Notes: generated by a model from the sequence alone, not told the origin. A stretch of 64,000 bases of DNA from an uncultured Bacteroidales bacterium (GCA_947168515.1 CAMVMF010000011.1:1-64000), one strand, 5' to 3'; shown: positions 9,678 to 20,003, counted from the stretch's first letter. Made by a program: numbers and translations.

Positions 9678-12086
9678 ATGAAGCGGTTATTGCTTATAGC
9701 TTTTGTGTTTCTTTCTTCAGTCTGCCAAGCACAGACCGACACGGTATTTTGGTTTGCCGCACCCGACCTCTCCAGACTCAACAGCGATCCGTCGGAGCAG
9801 GTGGCCCGACTGGTCTTCCACACCTACGACCAACCTGCCACCATCACCATCGAGCAACCAGCCAACAGCCTCTTTCCGACCCATACCATCACCCTGCCTG
9901 CCAACGGACAGGCCGTCGATGACTTCATGTCTCTCTACTACAATAACTTTCTTGCCACCTCTCCTTCTAACACTATCCTAGACCGCGGTCTGCGCGTCTC
10001 TTCCTCCGCTCCCATCACCTGTTACTTCCAAATCACCTCCTCCCACCGCGAAACCTACACCCTCAAAGGTCGCCATGCCTTGGGGACGACCTTCTATCTG
10101 CTCTCGCCCTTGCCTTACCAGGACACCCCTTGGTTTGAAAATGGGCAAAGCATCGAAATTGTCGCCACCGAGGACAGCACCCTTGTCCTCATCACCGCAC
10201 CCAACTACGTCGACACTTTTGGCTACGACAATATTTGGTGGCACTACAACCATGGCACCGCCGTGTTCGAAGACAACGTGATGCCCGACAGCACCATCAG
10301 CATCATGCTCCACCGTGGCCAGAGCTACTGCTTGCGTGCCAAGCACCACGACACCGAAATCATCCGCACCATCATCCAGGCCTCACACCCCATCGCCGTC
10401 AACACCACCTCCTTCGACTGCATGTCCCGTGCCGTCGAGGGCGACACCACGCGGCATTCCGACATAGCCGGTGAGCAGCTGGTGCCTATTGAATATTGGG
10501 GGAATGAATACCTCCTCTTCAACACCCATTCCCATTCCGAGGTCTTCAAGGAACTCTTCCGCAGCTACACTTACCCGTCCGTCCATGGGTGGTTCAACAT
10601 CATCTTCAACGACGTCTATTACTTCATCGACGACCGCTGGTCGTTCAACGGCACCGGCTTCCTCCATCAGATTGACCCCAATCTACGCATGGGGGCCACC
10701 ATCCTCCCCCAGTTAGATTGTTCCGGCTCCCATCAAATCTCCTATCGCAGCTCCGATAGCACCTCCCTCACCATCCACATGGTCATCCCCACCTCTGCCA
10801 CCGGCCACATCCTCTTCAACGGTGACTCCACTATTATCACCGCAGCAGACTTCAGCCCAGCCCCACGCAACCCCCGGCTCTCCTTCTGCGTCAAAGAGGT
10901 CACCCCTTTCCTCACCCCCTTGGATTCCCTCACCACTGCCGGCGTGATGAACATCCGCTGCGACTCGGCCAAATTCCTCCTAGCCGTCATTGAATCCGAC
11001 AGCACCCACGGCACCTCATACACCTACCTCACCGACTACGCCCCCAACCCTAAGCTGTTCTTCAACATGGACACCGATTACTGTGCCGGCGACGACATAA
11101 TCTTCTCTTTCGACAATTACAACATCGACAGCCTTCGCATCCTCTGCCCAGACGGCAGCGTTCTGTCCGCCCCTCCCTACATCCTCTCCAATGCCGACAC
11201 CTCCATGAGCGGAGCTTACATCGTCGAAGGCATCACCCACAACGACTGCCACCCCATCGTATCCGACACCATCAACATCCACATCTTCGATGTCCCCCAT
11301 GAGCACATCTATGACACCGCCACCTCCAATGCCTTGCCGTTGAGCCGCTTCGGTATGCTCTTCTTCCACACAACCGACACTATCATCCTGCGTCCCAACC
11401 CTGCAGCACCCTGCGACAGCGTCCTGCACTACCACCTTTTTGTCCTACCCGATGTCTCCGACACAGTGATTTACTATACCTGTGAGGGCGACCTGCCGGT
11501 ACAATACGGCGACAGCCTTTTCTACCAAGAGGGCGAGGGCACATTCCACTTCTATGGCAGCCACGGCGAGGACAGCCTTGTCACCTTTATTCTCCACATC
11601 ATCCCCAACAGCGATACCACCATCTACGACACCATCACCGAAGACCAGCTGCCATGGTACGCCTTCGACACCGTGTTCACAGACTCGGTGGCCGACTATA
11701 TCTACCACACCAACAACGAGGCAGGCTGCGACAGCCTCGTCCACTACAACCTGTATGTCTTTTGGAACGGCGACCACTGCGACACCAATCTCTCCTATCC
11801 CAACCTCGTCACACCCAACGGCGACGGCACCAACGACCGCTTCGTCATCATGGGCCTACTGGAAAACAACTGCTTCAAATACAACGAGCTCTCCATCTAC
11901 GACCGCACCGGCCGCCGTGTCTACCACAAAGTCAACATCGCCAACGAGAGCGACTGGTGGGACCCCGCCGCTCAGCACATCCCCGCCGGCACCTATTTCT
12001 ACTACTTCAAGGCCCACGGTGTCACTATCCACACCCAGCACACCGGAGTCATCGAGGTGCTGACCGAAAAGAAAAGTAAAAGGTAA
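9678..12086 (+). CDS. Secreted IgGFc-binding-like protein with T9SS type B C-terminal domain (paralog 3)
   Basis: 802 aa; signal peptide; HALGTTF...IVATEDST; VTPNGDGTNDRFVIMGLLENNCFKYNELSIYDRTGRRVY. Confidence 0.8.
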   Translation: MKRLLLIAFVFLSSVCQAQTDTVFWFAAPDLSRLNSDPSEQVARLVFHTYDQPATITIEQPANSLFPTHTITLPANGQAVDDFMSLYYNNFLATSPSNTILDRGLRVSSSAPITCYFQITSSHRETYTLKGRHALGTTFYLLSPLPYQDTPWFENGQSIEIVATEDSTLVLITAPNYVDTFGYDNIWWHYNHGTAVFEDNVMPDSTISIMLHRGQSYCLRAKHHDTEIIRTIIQASHPIAVNTTSFDCMSRAVEGDTTRHSDIAGEQLVPIEYWGNEYLLFNTHSHSEVFKELFRSYTYPSVHGWFNIIFNDVYYFIDDRWSFNGTGFLHQIDPNLRMGATILPQLDCSGSHQISYRSSDSTSLTIHMVIPTSATGHILFNGDSTIITAADFSPAPRNPRLSFCVKEVTPFLTPLDSLTTAGVMNIRCDSAKFLLAVIESDSTHGTSYTYLTDYAPNPKLFFNMDTDYCAGDDIIFSFDNYNIDSLRILCPDGSVLSAPPYILSNADTSMSGAYIVEGITHNDCHPIVSDTINIHIFDVPHEHIYDTATSNALPLSRFGMLFFHTTDTIILRPNPAAPCDSVLHYHLFVLPDVSDTVIYYTCEGDLPVQYGDSLFYQEGEGTFHFYGSHGEDSLVTFILHIIPNSDTTIYDTITEDQLPWYAFDTVFTDSVADYIYHTNNEAGCDSLVHYNLYVFWNGDHCDTNLSYPNLVTPNGDGTNDRFVIMGLLENNCFKYNELSIYDRTGRRVYHKVNIANESDWWDPAAQHIPAGTYFYYFKAHGVTIHTQHTGVIEVLTEKKSKR

Positions 12087-12366
12087 AAACTAAAAACTAG
12101 AAGGGTGGACGGGGCCGTTGAGAATAGAGAATTGAGAATTTTTAAAAAGTAAAAGGTAAAAACTAAAAACTAAAAGGTTTATGAAGATTAGCTCCGCGTA
12201 TCTCACGTATATTCACGTATTTTTATCCTCGTGATACGTGTGATACGGGGATTTAACTCCGCTGCCAAATCCCTAAAACTAAAAAGGTGGACGGGGTGAG
12301 AATTGAGAATTGAGAGTTGAGAATTGAGAGTTGAGAATTGAGAATTGAGAGTTGAGAATTGAGCTA
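12072..12366. repeat. Degenerate copies of the gtaaaaggtaaaaactaaaa / gtggacggggccgttgagaat / AATTGAG repeat family
   Basis: same words as 9308-9619, interrupted by the hairpin at 12197-12247. Confidence 0.75.
12197..12247. repeat. Intergenic hairpin CGTATCTCACGTAT...ATACGTGTGATACG
   Basis: 13/14 complementary arms flanked by gattagctccgcg / ggatttaactccgctgcc. Confidence 0.55.
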
Positions 12367-12385
12367 ACAACGATTTTTCGGATCA

Positions 12386-14752
12386 ATGAAACGGTTATAT
12401 CTAATTATCCTATTACTACTCTCCACCGTCTGCCGCGCACAGACCGACACGGCGTTTTGGTTTGCTATGCCCTGCCTGTCTGATTCCATCGACTCTGCCG
12501 ACGGACCCATCACGGCCAATCTTGTTTTCCATACTTACGACCTGCCCGCCACCATCATCGTGGAGCAGCCCGCCAACAGTTTTTTCAGCACGGTGACGCT
12601 CCCCGCCCTGCCCGCCAACTCTCATACAGTCTACCATCTGCAACCTCAATTGAGCCTGATAGAGACCTCCCCCATCAACACCGTCCTCAATCGGGGCTTT
12701 TACATCCACTCCACCGCTCCCATCACCTGTTACTTGCAATACTACACCCCATCCAACCGTGAAACATACACGCTGAAAGGGCAAAAGGCTTTAGGCACCG
12801 ACTTTCAAATACTTGCCCCCACCAAATTTCGCCCCAACCCCATCCATGACTTAGGCCAGCGCATCGAAATGATTGCCACCGAGGACAGCACCCTTGTCAC
12901 CATCACTCCTTGCAACTCGACGGACACGGTGTTCGAAGGAGGTGTCGGCGTTGACGGTCACGCCCAGATAATGCTGGGCCGAGGGCAGAGCTATGCCTTA
13001 CGAGGCAACAATTACAGAACCGAAATCATCAAGACCAAGATACACGCCTCCCGCCCCATCGCCGTTAATACCACCTCCAATTTCAATATGTCGCGCCCCC
13101 AATCCGGCAATCCCTACACCTTCAACCTTGCGGGTGAGCAACTGCTTCCGCTTCCATACTGGGGAACAAAGTATGTCCGTATCAACCACTTTACCAACTC
13201 CGAGATGTTTCGCTCAGCCGAATACATCGATACAGGCTTCTGGCACACTTGGCGCAACGGCAACCCAACAGGTAGCAACTACGGGGGCACAGTCTGGAAT
13301 GTCGGATGTTATAACTTCTTCGACTCAGTCCATTTCATCGAAAGCGACCGTCCGATGGGCACTATGCACCAGCTGGATCCAAACCTGCAGATGGGGGCCT
13401 CCCTTCTGCCACAAATAGAGTGTGCCGGTTCGCACCAGATTGCATACTTCTACCCCGAAAGCATCCCCATCTCTATAGACATGATTATAGAAAGCCATGC
13501 TGTAGGCGACATTCTGTTCAACGGCGACTCCTCTATCCTCACCCCAGACCTGTTCCGGCCAGTGCCTGGGTTGCCATCCTATTCCTGGTGCAGTGTCGAT
13601 GTCACCCCCCATGTTAGACGCGGCACCGTGATGCACATCAGCTGCAGCACCTCCAAGTTCATGCTCGCGGTGGTAGAATCCGACTCTGCCAGTGGTACCT
13701 CCTACACCTACCTCACCGACTATGCACCCTACTCCTACCTGCAATTCGCTATGGACACGACTTTCTGTCTCGGCGACAGTCTGGTTTTCAACTTCACTGC
13801 CTACGCTATCGACAGCATCGCCATACACTGTCCCAACGGCATTACCCTCTCTGCCCCACCCTATGTCATCCCCAATGCCGACTCATCCATGAGCGGACAA
13901 TACGTCATTGAAAGCATTTCCAACGACACCTGTAAGCCTATCCGTTTCGACACCATCAACATCACCATACAACCCGCTCCTACCATAGACACTGCCGACA
14001 CCATCAACGCCAGCCAACTCCCATGGAGCCGGTTCGGCATCACCTTTGACGAGGCGGCCGACACCACCTTCTTCCGCCCAAGCGGTGAAGGCCATTGCGA
14101 CAGCATATTCCACTACAGCCTGTATGTACGCCGCACCATCGAGGACACCGTGCTCTACTACGCCTGCGAGGGCGAACTGCCTGTGCAATACGAAGACTCC
14201 CTCTTCTATCATGAGGGAGCAGGCACTTTCCACTTCTTCGGCAGCCACGGCGAGGACAGCCTCGTCACCTTTATTCTGCATGTCATCCCCAACAGCGACA
14301 CCACCATCTACGACACCATCACCGAAGACCAGCTGCCATGGTACGCCCTCGATACCGTCTTCACCGACTCTGTGGCCGACTATGTCTACCACACCTACAA
14401 CGAGGCGGGCTGCGACAGCCTCGTCCACTACAACCTGTATGTCTTCTGGAACGGCGACCGCTGCGACACCAACCTCTCCTATCCCAACTTCGTCACCCCC
14501 AACGGCGACGGTGCCAACGACCGTTTTGTCATCATGGGCCTACTGGAAAACAACTGCTTCAAGTACAACGAACTCTCCATCTACGACCGCACCGGCCGCC
14601 GTGTCTACCACAAAGTCAACATCGCCAACGAAAGCGACTGGTGGGACCCCGCCGCCCACCGCATCCCCGACGGCACCTATTTCTACTACTTCCGAGCCCA
14701 CGGCATCCACATCCACACCCAGCATACTGGCGTAATAGAGGTCATCCATTAA
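12386..14752 (+). CDS. Secreted IgGFc-binding-like protein with T9SS type B C-terminal domain (paralog 4)
   Basis: 788 aa; same architecture as paralogs 1-3. Confidence 0.8.
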   Translation: MKRLYLIILLLLSTVCRAQTDTAFWFAMPCLSDSIDSADGPITANLVFHTYDLPATIIVEQPANSFFSTVTLPALPANSHTVYHLQPQLSLIETSPINTVLNRGFYIHSTAPITCYLQYYTPSNRETYTLKGQKALGTDFQILAPTKFRPNPIHDLGQRIEMIATEDSTLVTITPCNSTDTVFEGGVGVDGHAQIMLGRGQSYALRGNNYRTEIIKTKIHASRPIAVNTTSNFNMSRPQSGNPYTFNLAGEQLLPLPYWGTKYVRINHFTNSEMFRSAEYIDTGFWHTWRNGNPTGSNYGGTVWNVGCYNFFDSVHFIESDRPMGTMHQLDPNLQMGASLLPQIECAGSHQIAYFYPESIPISIDMIIESHAVGDILFNGDSSILTPDLFRPVPGLPSYSWCSVDVTPHVRRGTVMHISCSTSKFMLAVVESDSASGTSYTYLTDYAPYSYLQFAMDTTFCLGDSLVFNFTAYAIDSIAIHCPNGITLSAPPYVIPNADSSMSGQYVIESISNDTCKPIRFDTINITIQPAPTIDTADTINASQLPWSRFGITFDEAADTTFFRPSGEGHCDSIFHYSLYVRRTIEDTVLYYACEGELPVQYEDSLFYHEGAGTFHFFGSHGEDSLVTFILHVIPNSDTTIYDTITEDQLPWYALDTVFTDSVADYVYHTYNEAGCDSLVHYNLYVFWNGDRCDTNLSYPNFVTPNGDGANDRFVIMGLLENNCFKYNELSIYDRTGRRVYHKVNIANESDWWDPAAHRIPDGTYFYYFRAHGIHIHTQHTGVIEVIH

Positions 14753-14909
14753 AAATCTTCATATCGATATCGCAAACACAAAAAGTCATTCTGTCAACAA
14801 TTCGCATACTTGCATTCTCACTGACCTGGCAACAAGGCGCAACAAAGTCCACCGCCCATTGTTTGACCAGTTATCATTAGAAAAACACTAAACAATAAAA
14901 TATCATACT

Positions 14910-16931
14910 ATGAAAAAAAACATTTCCCTCCTCCTTTTGTTGGCGTTCTTTGCACTCCCCTGCAAAGCGCAGACCCCCATGTCGGTGCCACATGGCAGTT
15001 TCGAACAGTGGGACTCTCACTTGGGCTACAGCATTTCTTTCATGATGGCCTCTATCCCTATCTTCGACAGTTATGCCACCCCCACAGGCTGGAACTATCT
15101 CTCCTACCCCGTCAACGAGAGCATTTCAGTCTTCGGCAACAACGTCTCTATCAGCACCTCCATCCCGCTGATCCTAGCCGAAGAAACCACCACCGCCGTG
15201 CCCGCAGGCAGCAAAGCGGCCAAACTGGAAAGCTTTATGTTGTCTGACGTGGTCTCTCCTGCAGCCTACGCCATGATGTCGTCCAATCTGGACTCCACCC
15301 TCACCCAGACAGTATTCCCCAGCATCCTCTGCAATGGTGCCGTCAACCTCGACAACTTCATGCCCCTCGTCAGCACGCTGCTCTCCAACTTAGACAGTGC
15401 CGCACAGCTGCTTACGGCCCTCGACACCGTTGATGTCAACCACCTCATCACTGGAGGCATGGCCTTAGGTTCTTTTGAGCCCACACGCCTCACTGGCAGC
15501 TACAAATATCAGGCCGCCGGCTCCGGCGACAATGGCGGCGTGGTCATTCTAGGAACACGCTACAACAACACCACCCATCGGCGCGATGTGGTCGGCGGCG
15601 GTGCCAATATCGCCCTCACCAATGCTGCCAACTACACCCCGTTCACCGTCAACTACCAGTCGCTCCACGAGCTTCGGCCCTCCGAACCCGAACAGGCCGC
15701 CGACTCCCTTATCATCCTCATCCTCTCATCCGCCAGCACCACCATGCAGCAGGGCTCCACCCTCTGCATAGACAATTTGGTCCTCTGGCACGACACCCTT
15801 ATCGGACCTGCCGACACCTGCGCTGCCATCGTGGGCCTGACGGCCACGCCCGACATCCACGAGGCTGCAATCAACTGGAGCACTACTGGCACGGTGGCGG
15901 GCTATGAGCTAGAGTATGGCGCAGCAGGCTTTACCCAAGGCACTGGTACCCTCGTGACCTTGACCAACAACACTTATTCGTTGTCCAATTTGGATGCCAA
16001 CAGTTCCTATGATGTATACGTGCGCGCCCTCTGCAACGACTCCATCTATGGCGACTGGAGCATGCTGCATTTCACCACCCTCCCCGACACCTGCGCCAGT
16101 GTTTTAGACTTGGTAATCGCCAACATCGTCTTCGATGATTTTCCACAATATGTACTCGAGTGGTGGCAGACTTCACAGCCCGACCACTGGGAGGTGGTGT
16201 ACGGCTTGCAGGGCACTGATGTGGAGCAAGGCACGGTAGTGACCACCAACGAGAATAGCTTTGCTATCTATGAATTGGAGGAGGCAGGTGCGCTGGCCCC
16301 GAATACACGGTATTACTTTGGCGTGCGGTCGGTTTGCGAAGATAGTGTCTATGGCGAGTGGGAGTTTGTGGAGTACCTTACCCCCTGCGCCCAAGTGGAG
16401 TCTCTTGTGGTGTGGGATGACAGTGTAACAGTCACTTCGGACAACCAATTGGAGGGCTATAGGGCCACATGGACCGATACGAACAACACACGGTGGTATG
16501 TCTCCGTAGGCAACCCCTCCAATTCCATCCCCGACCATTGGAATCCTGGCGAGGAAGTTTCTGAACCCATTTGGCACCTGCCCAAGCTTATGCCCAATCG
16601 CCAGTACTATGTCGAAGTGGTCCCCTATTGTGGAGAGGATAATAGTGGTGAGTTGAAGTGGATTCTTTTCACTACGACCACCATCGGAATCCAGCAAGTC
16701 CAGGTCTTGAACCTATCGGTCTATCCCAATCCTGCCTCGGGCAGCTGTTTTGTGAATCTCTCGTCGGACGAACCAGCCCTGCTGGAGTTGTTCAGTTACG
16801 ATGGACGCCTGCTCCAGACCGTGCAAAGCCATGGCGGCGACATACAGCTTGAGCTACCCTCGCAAGGGGTGTTCCTGCTACAGGCCACCACGCCCTCCGG
16901 TAAGGTGACGCGCAAGATTATCAACAAATAA
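14910..16931 (+). CDS. Secreted FN3 domain protein (PCMF-like N-terminus) with T9SS type A sorting domain
   Basis: 673 aa; signal peptide; FN3-like repeats (NTRYYFGVRSVC); C-term LSVYPNPASGSCFV...GKVTRKIINK. Confidence 0.75.
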   Translation: MKKNISLLLLLAFFALPCKAQTPMSVPHGSFEQWDSHLGYSISFMMASIPIFDSYATPTGWNYLSYPVNESISVFGNNVSISTSIPLILAEETTTAVPAGSKAAKLESFMLSDVVSPAAYAMMSSNLDSTLTQTVFPSILCNGAVNLDNFMPLVSTLLSNLDSAAQLLTALDTVDVNHLITGGMALGSFEPTRLTGSYKYQAAGSGDNGGVVILGTRYNNTTHRRDVVGGGANIALTNAANYTPFTVNYQSLHELRPSEPEQAADSLIILILSSASTTMQQGSTLCIDNLVLWHDTLIGPADTCAAIVGLTATPDIHEAAINWSTTGTVAGYELEYGAAGFTQGTGTLVTLTNNTYSLSNLDANSSYDVYVRALCNDSIYGDWSMLHFTTLPDTCASVLDLVIANIVFDDFPQYVLEWWQTSQPDHWEVVYGLQGTDVEQGTVVTTNENSFAIYELEEAGALAPNTRYYFGVRSVCEDSVYGEWEFVEYLTPCAQVESLVVWDDSVTVTSDNQLEGYRATWTDTNNTRWYVSVGNPSNSIPDHWNPGEEVSEPIWHLPKLMPNRQYYVEVVPYCGEDNSGELKWILFTTTTIGIQQVQVLNLSVYPNPASGSCFVNLSSDEPALLELFSYDGRLLQTVQSHGGDIQLELPSQGVFLLQATTPSGKVTRKIINK

Positions 16932-16953
16932 CGCGGTACGTATTCCTTTTTGA

Positions 16954-17000
16954 GAGAGAGGCTGCGCCCATTCGTTTAACGAATGGGCGCAGCCTCTCTC
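16954..17000 (+). terminator. Rho-independent-like terminator
   Basis: 23-bp perfect stem GAGAGAGGCTGCGCCCATTCGTT/AACGAATGGGCGCAGCCTCTCTC followed by tttt. Confidence 0.85.
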
Positions 17001-17093
17001 TTTTCACCACCTGCAACGGGGGTGCTTTTCGTGCATCACCTCAATGACAGGTGTGGATGGACATTCCGTGAGCCCGAAATAAATGCCCCAAGA

Positions 17094-17116
17094 GCGGCCT
17101 ACCGTAGGTAGGCCGC
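17094..17116. other. Short perfect hairpin GCGGCCTACC-GTA-GGTAGGCCGC
   Basis: 10-bp stem, 3-nt loop in the intergenic region. Confidence 0.45.
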
Positions 17117-17373
17117 CCTCAAAGCCGACCTACACCTTCATTTTCCCCTATAAAAAGTCCCCTTTATTGTCTACTCCGTAGCTTCGCCTTTTATATTACA
17201 TTTATATTATCATTAGATTAGTTTTTACTTATCAACATAATGCTAATATAACACAAACATAACAAAATAGTAATATATAGCGCGGACTTACTCTGTCGGA
17301 AGAATTTCCTTTGTGGTCTGATTACGTAGGTCGATTCGGACTTCTTTCATTGTCCGCAATTTGTCGGTACGGA

Positions 17374-17940
17374 CTATTTCTTCAGTTTCAGACCGTCCTT
17401 AAAGGCCTCGCCTACGCGCTGCGACACAAGGTAGTAGCCGTGGGTATAGGGGTCAAAGGCGATGGCTCGCAGGGCTTCGATGTCTATCTTGCCGTCCTTT
17501 ATCTTGTCGGCCTCCACCGAGGTTTGCAGCACCCTGCCTATAACGCCCATTCCCGTATCACCATTTTGATACTCGATAAACTCGCATTCCAGAGCAATCG
17601 GCAGCTCGTTGATGATGGGAGCATCGACCAAAGCAGACTTGGTGGCGGTGAGACCGCTACGCTCGAATTTGTCTTTTTCTTTGTGGCCGGACACCACGCC
17701 GAACCAGTCGGCTTCCACCACGTGGGCGGCATCGGCAATATGCACCACAAATCCCTTGCGGCGTTTGATGTTCTCCACCGTCTTGTGGGTCTCGGTCAGG
17801 TTGAGGGCCACCCGTTCACGGTCGAGCATAGTGCCCCAGGCGGCGTTCATTACATCCACGGTACCGTCCTCGTTGTACGTCGACACGAGCAGCACAGGCA
17901 TCGGGAAAATAGCTTCTGTAGTTTTGATAGGTTGTTTCAT
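17374..17940 (-). CDS. Flavin reductase family protein (flavoredoxin-like)
   Basis: 188 aa; MPVLLVSTYNEDGTVDVMNAAWGTMLDRERVALNL. Confidence 0.82.
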   Translation of the reverse strand: MKQPIKTTEAIFPMPVLLVSTYNEDGTVDVMNAAWGTMLDRERVALNLTETHKTVENIKRRKGFVVHIADAAHVVEADWFGVVSGHKEKDKFERSGLTATKSALVDAPIINELPIALECEFIEYQNGDTGMGVIGRVLQTSVEADKIKDGKIDIEALRAIAFDPYTHGYYLVSQRVGEAFKDGLKLKK

Positions 17941-17979
17941 TGTATTTGCTAGTTTGAATAGTTGTGTATAATTATAGCG

Positions 17980-18915
17980 TTAAGCCTTGTTGAACTTCTC
18001 TTTGGGTTGCTTGCACCGAGGGCACTTCCAGTCGTCGGGCAGGTCCTCGAAGGCCACGCCGTCGTGCTCGGCAGGGTCATAGACATAGCCGCAGATAGAG
18101 CATACATATTTGCCGCTGCCCTGCTGATTGCTGAAGTCCACTTCGGCCAGTACCGTCGGGACGGGGTTGTCCAAGTCCATCACCCGCTTGGCTTCCAGGT
18201 TCTCATAGCCCTGTGGCGTGTGGGTGCCGCAATAAACGGTGGGATGGTGGCGGACGAACTCGCGGATGCGGTTCTGCGTCTCGCGGGCTGCGGGCAAGTC
18301 GTCAAAGACGACAGACAGCTTGTCTTGGTAAAGGGCTTCGTCAACGTAGGTGATGTCGCCGTGGATCATGTAGAAGAGACCCTCCATCTCCACGATGATG
18401 ATGCTGTTGCCCTTGGTATGGCCTTTGGCTTTGATGAGGTAGATACCGTCCTGTATTTTCTGGCTCTCGGGGAAGTTGTAGTAGGGGCCGTCGGTGAAAC
18501 TGACAGGCACGAGGTTCTCCAAGCCTTGCAGCTCGGCAGAGTCCATCTCGTCCTGATTCACATATACCTTGGCGTTAGGGAAACTCTTGAGCTCGCCGGA
18601 GTGGTCAGAGTGGCGGTGGGTGAGCAAAATCTTGGTCACCTGCTCAGGCTTGTAGCCTAGGGCGGCAAAGGCCTCCATATAGGAGCAGATGTCCTTGCCC
18701 GTATAGGCAGGTGAGTTTTCGTCGGGAACCTCCTCGGGGGTGCCGGCAGGAATGCCAGTGTCCACCAGAATAACCTCTGAGCCTGTGTCGATCAGGTAGT
18801 TCTGTAGGCTGCCGCGATAGCGAATATTTTTATCGAACTCACCACCTTCGCCTCCCATGGCGAAAGGCTGTGAATAGAAACCGTCTTTACGGAATTTTAC
18901 TGCTTTGATTTCCAT
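17980..18915 (-). CDS. MBL-fold metallohydrolase with C-terminal rubredoxin domain
   Basis: 311 aa; HRHSDH metal motif; C-terminal [31 protein letters not shown] rubredoxin. Confidence 0.88.
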   Translation of the reverse strand: MEIKAVKFRKDGFYSQPFAMGGEGGEFDKNIRYRGSLQNYLIDTGSEVILVDTGIPAGTPEEVPDENSPAYTGKDICSYMEAFAALGYKPEQVTKILLTHRHSDHSGELKSFPNAKVYVNQDEMDSAELQGLENLVPVSFTDGPYYNFPESQKIQDGIYLIKAKGHTKGNSIIIVEMEGLFYMIHGDITYVDEALYQDKLSVVFDDLPAARETQNRIREFVRHHPTVYCGTHTPQGYENLEAKRVMDLDNPVPTVLAEVDFSNQQGSGKYVCSICGYVYDPAEHDGVAFEDLPDDWKCPRCKQPKEKFNKA

Positions 18916-18964
18916 TGTCTACAAAATAAAAAGAGGAGGACCGCAGCCCTCCTCATGGTTAAAC

Positions 18965-19141
18965 TTACATGGTAGCGGGCTGCCATTTGCAGCGGACGGG
19001 TGACACGATGGCGCCCTCCTTTTTGAGTTCGGCAAAGGCCTTGTCCACTTCTTTGCGGTCGGCCCCCAAGGCCTTGGTCACTTCGCCAGCAGAGACAGGT
19101 TTTCCCGCCTCGCGCATGGCTTTAAGCACTTGTTCTTTCAT
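18965..19141 (-). CDS. Small winged-helix-like protein (58 aa)
   Basis: read by hand: MKEQVLKAMREAGKPVSAGEVTKALGADRKEVDKAFAELKKEGAIVSPVRCKWQPATM*; absent from the ORF track (<60 aa). Confidence 0.7.
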   Translation of the reverse strand: MKEQVLKAMREAGKPVSAGEVTKALGADRKEVDKAFAELKKEGAIVSPVRCKWQPATM

Positions 19142-19194
19142 TGTTTGATATATTAGAATTAGATGGTTCCAAAGGACACCATCGGATGATAAGA

Positions 19195-19256
19195 GGGAGG
19201 TAGGAGCGCCAGCCTGATTGTAGGTCAGACCACAAAGCCTCGCGCCTACCCCTCCC
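19195..19256 (-). terminator. Stem-loop downstream of ferritin-like gene
   Basis: GGGAGGTAGG...CCTACCCCTCCC arms with long loop. Confidence 0.4.
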
Positions 19257-19267
19257 GAAACTGCTAT

Positions 19268-19729
19268 TTACATCATAGCAATGAGAAAGTTCTCATAACC
19301 GAGTTTCTCGATGTAGTTGAGGTACTGAGCCTCCCAAGCCATATGTTCGGTCTCGCCGTCAATCCATTTCTGGATGAGCTTCTGCGTGGGATAGTCATCG
19401 GCAAAGGCTGCTGCCATCACGCTCAGCTGCTTGACTGCATCGGGGTTAAAGTCGGACTCGATCTGCTGTTTGGGGTCGTCGTAGAAGGGGAACTCGATGG
19501 TTTTCATAGCCTCCTGGAGGTCGGCAGGCTTGCAGCCGAGCTCCACCAGTCTGTTCAACACCTCTTCAGCCTCTTCCCATTCTTCTTCGGCCTCCTCTTT
19601 CCATTTGTCGGCCAACTTATTCCAGCCCTGCAGACGGTCGTAAGCGGAGAAAGCGAAATGCTGTTTGCTGTTGCCAAACCAGCCTGCACCATACATAGCC
19701 AGTTCTTTCAATGCTTCTTCTTTAGTCAT
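19268..19729 (-). CDS. Ferritin-like/bacterioferritin-like protein
   Basis: 153 aa helical E-rich protein; EEEWEEAEEVLNRLVELGCKP and ETEHMAWEAQYLNYIEKLGYENFLIAMM resemble ferritin-like helices. Confidence 0.6.
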   Translation of the reverse strand: MTKEEALKELAMYGAGWFGNSKQHFAFSAYDRLQGWNKLADKWKEEAEEEWEEAEEVLNRLVELGCKPADLQEAMKTIEFPFYDDPKQQIESDFNPDAVKQLSVMAAAFADDYPTQKLIQKWIDGETEHMAWEAQYLNYIEKLGYENFLIAMM

Positions 19730-19807
19730 AATAATATCATTTTAAATTGTTAATATACCAATAATTGTCTCTTTTCAGAAGAAAAGCGAATCATCTTATT
19801 GCAAATG

Positions 19808-19815
19808 CAAAAATA
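19808..19815 (-). promoter_or_regulatory. candidate -7 box TATTTTTG for ferritin-like gene
   Basis: CAAAAATA on + strand, 79 bp upstream of the start. Confidence 0.4.
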
Positions 19816-20003
19816 CGAAAAAAAACGCAAATTTTCACACCTGCAAACAAAAAAAAGCTATCCGTTCTAACTCAAAAGGTAAGAAAATACCTCCCCGGCA
19901 CTTTGCATGCAAGCACGTCTTTTCCATAGGTCTCTGATTAATAACACTATGACCTCCTGAGGAAAATCGACCTCTAACATACCATCATAGCGGAGGAACA
20001 ACG

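Noticed and set aside
17311-17952. 213-aa + strand ORF opposite the flavin reductase, and 232-aa ORF 17962..18660
   Set aside because: Shadow ORFs; the minus strand carries recognisable flavin reductase and MBL-rubredoxin proteins
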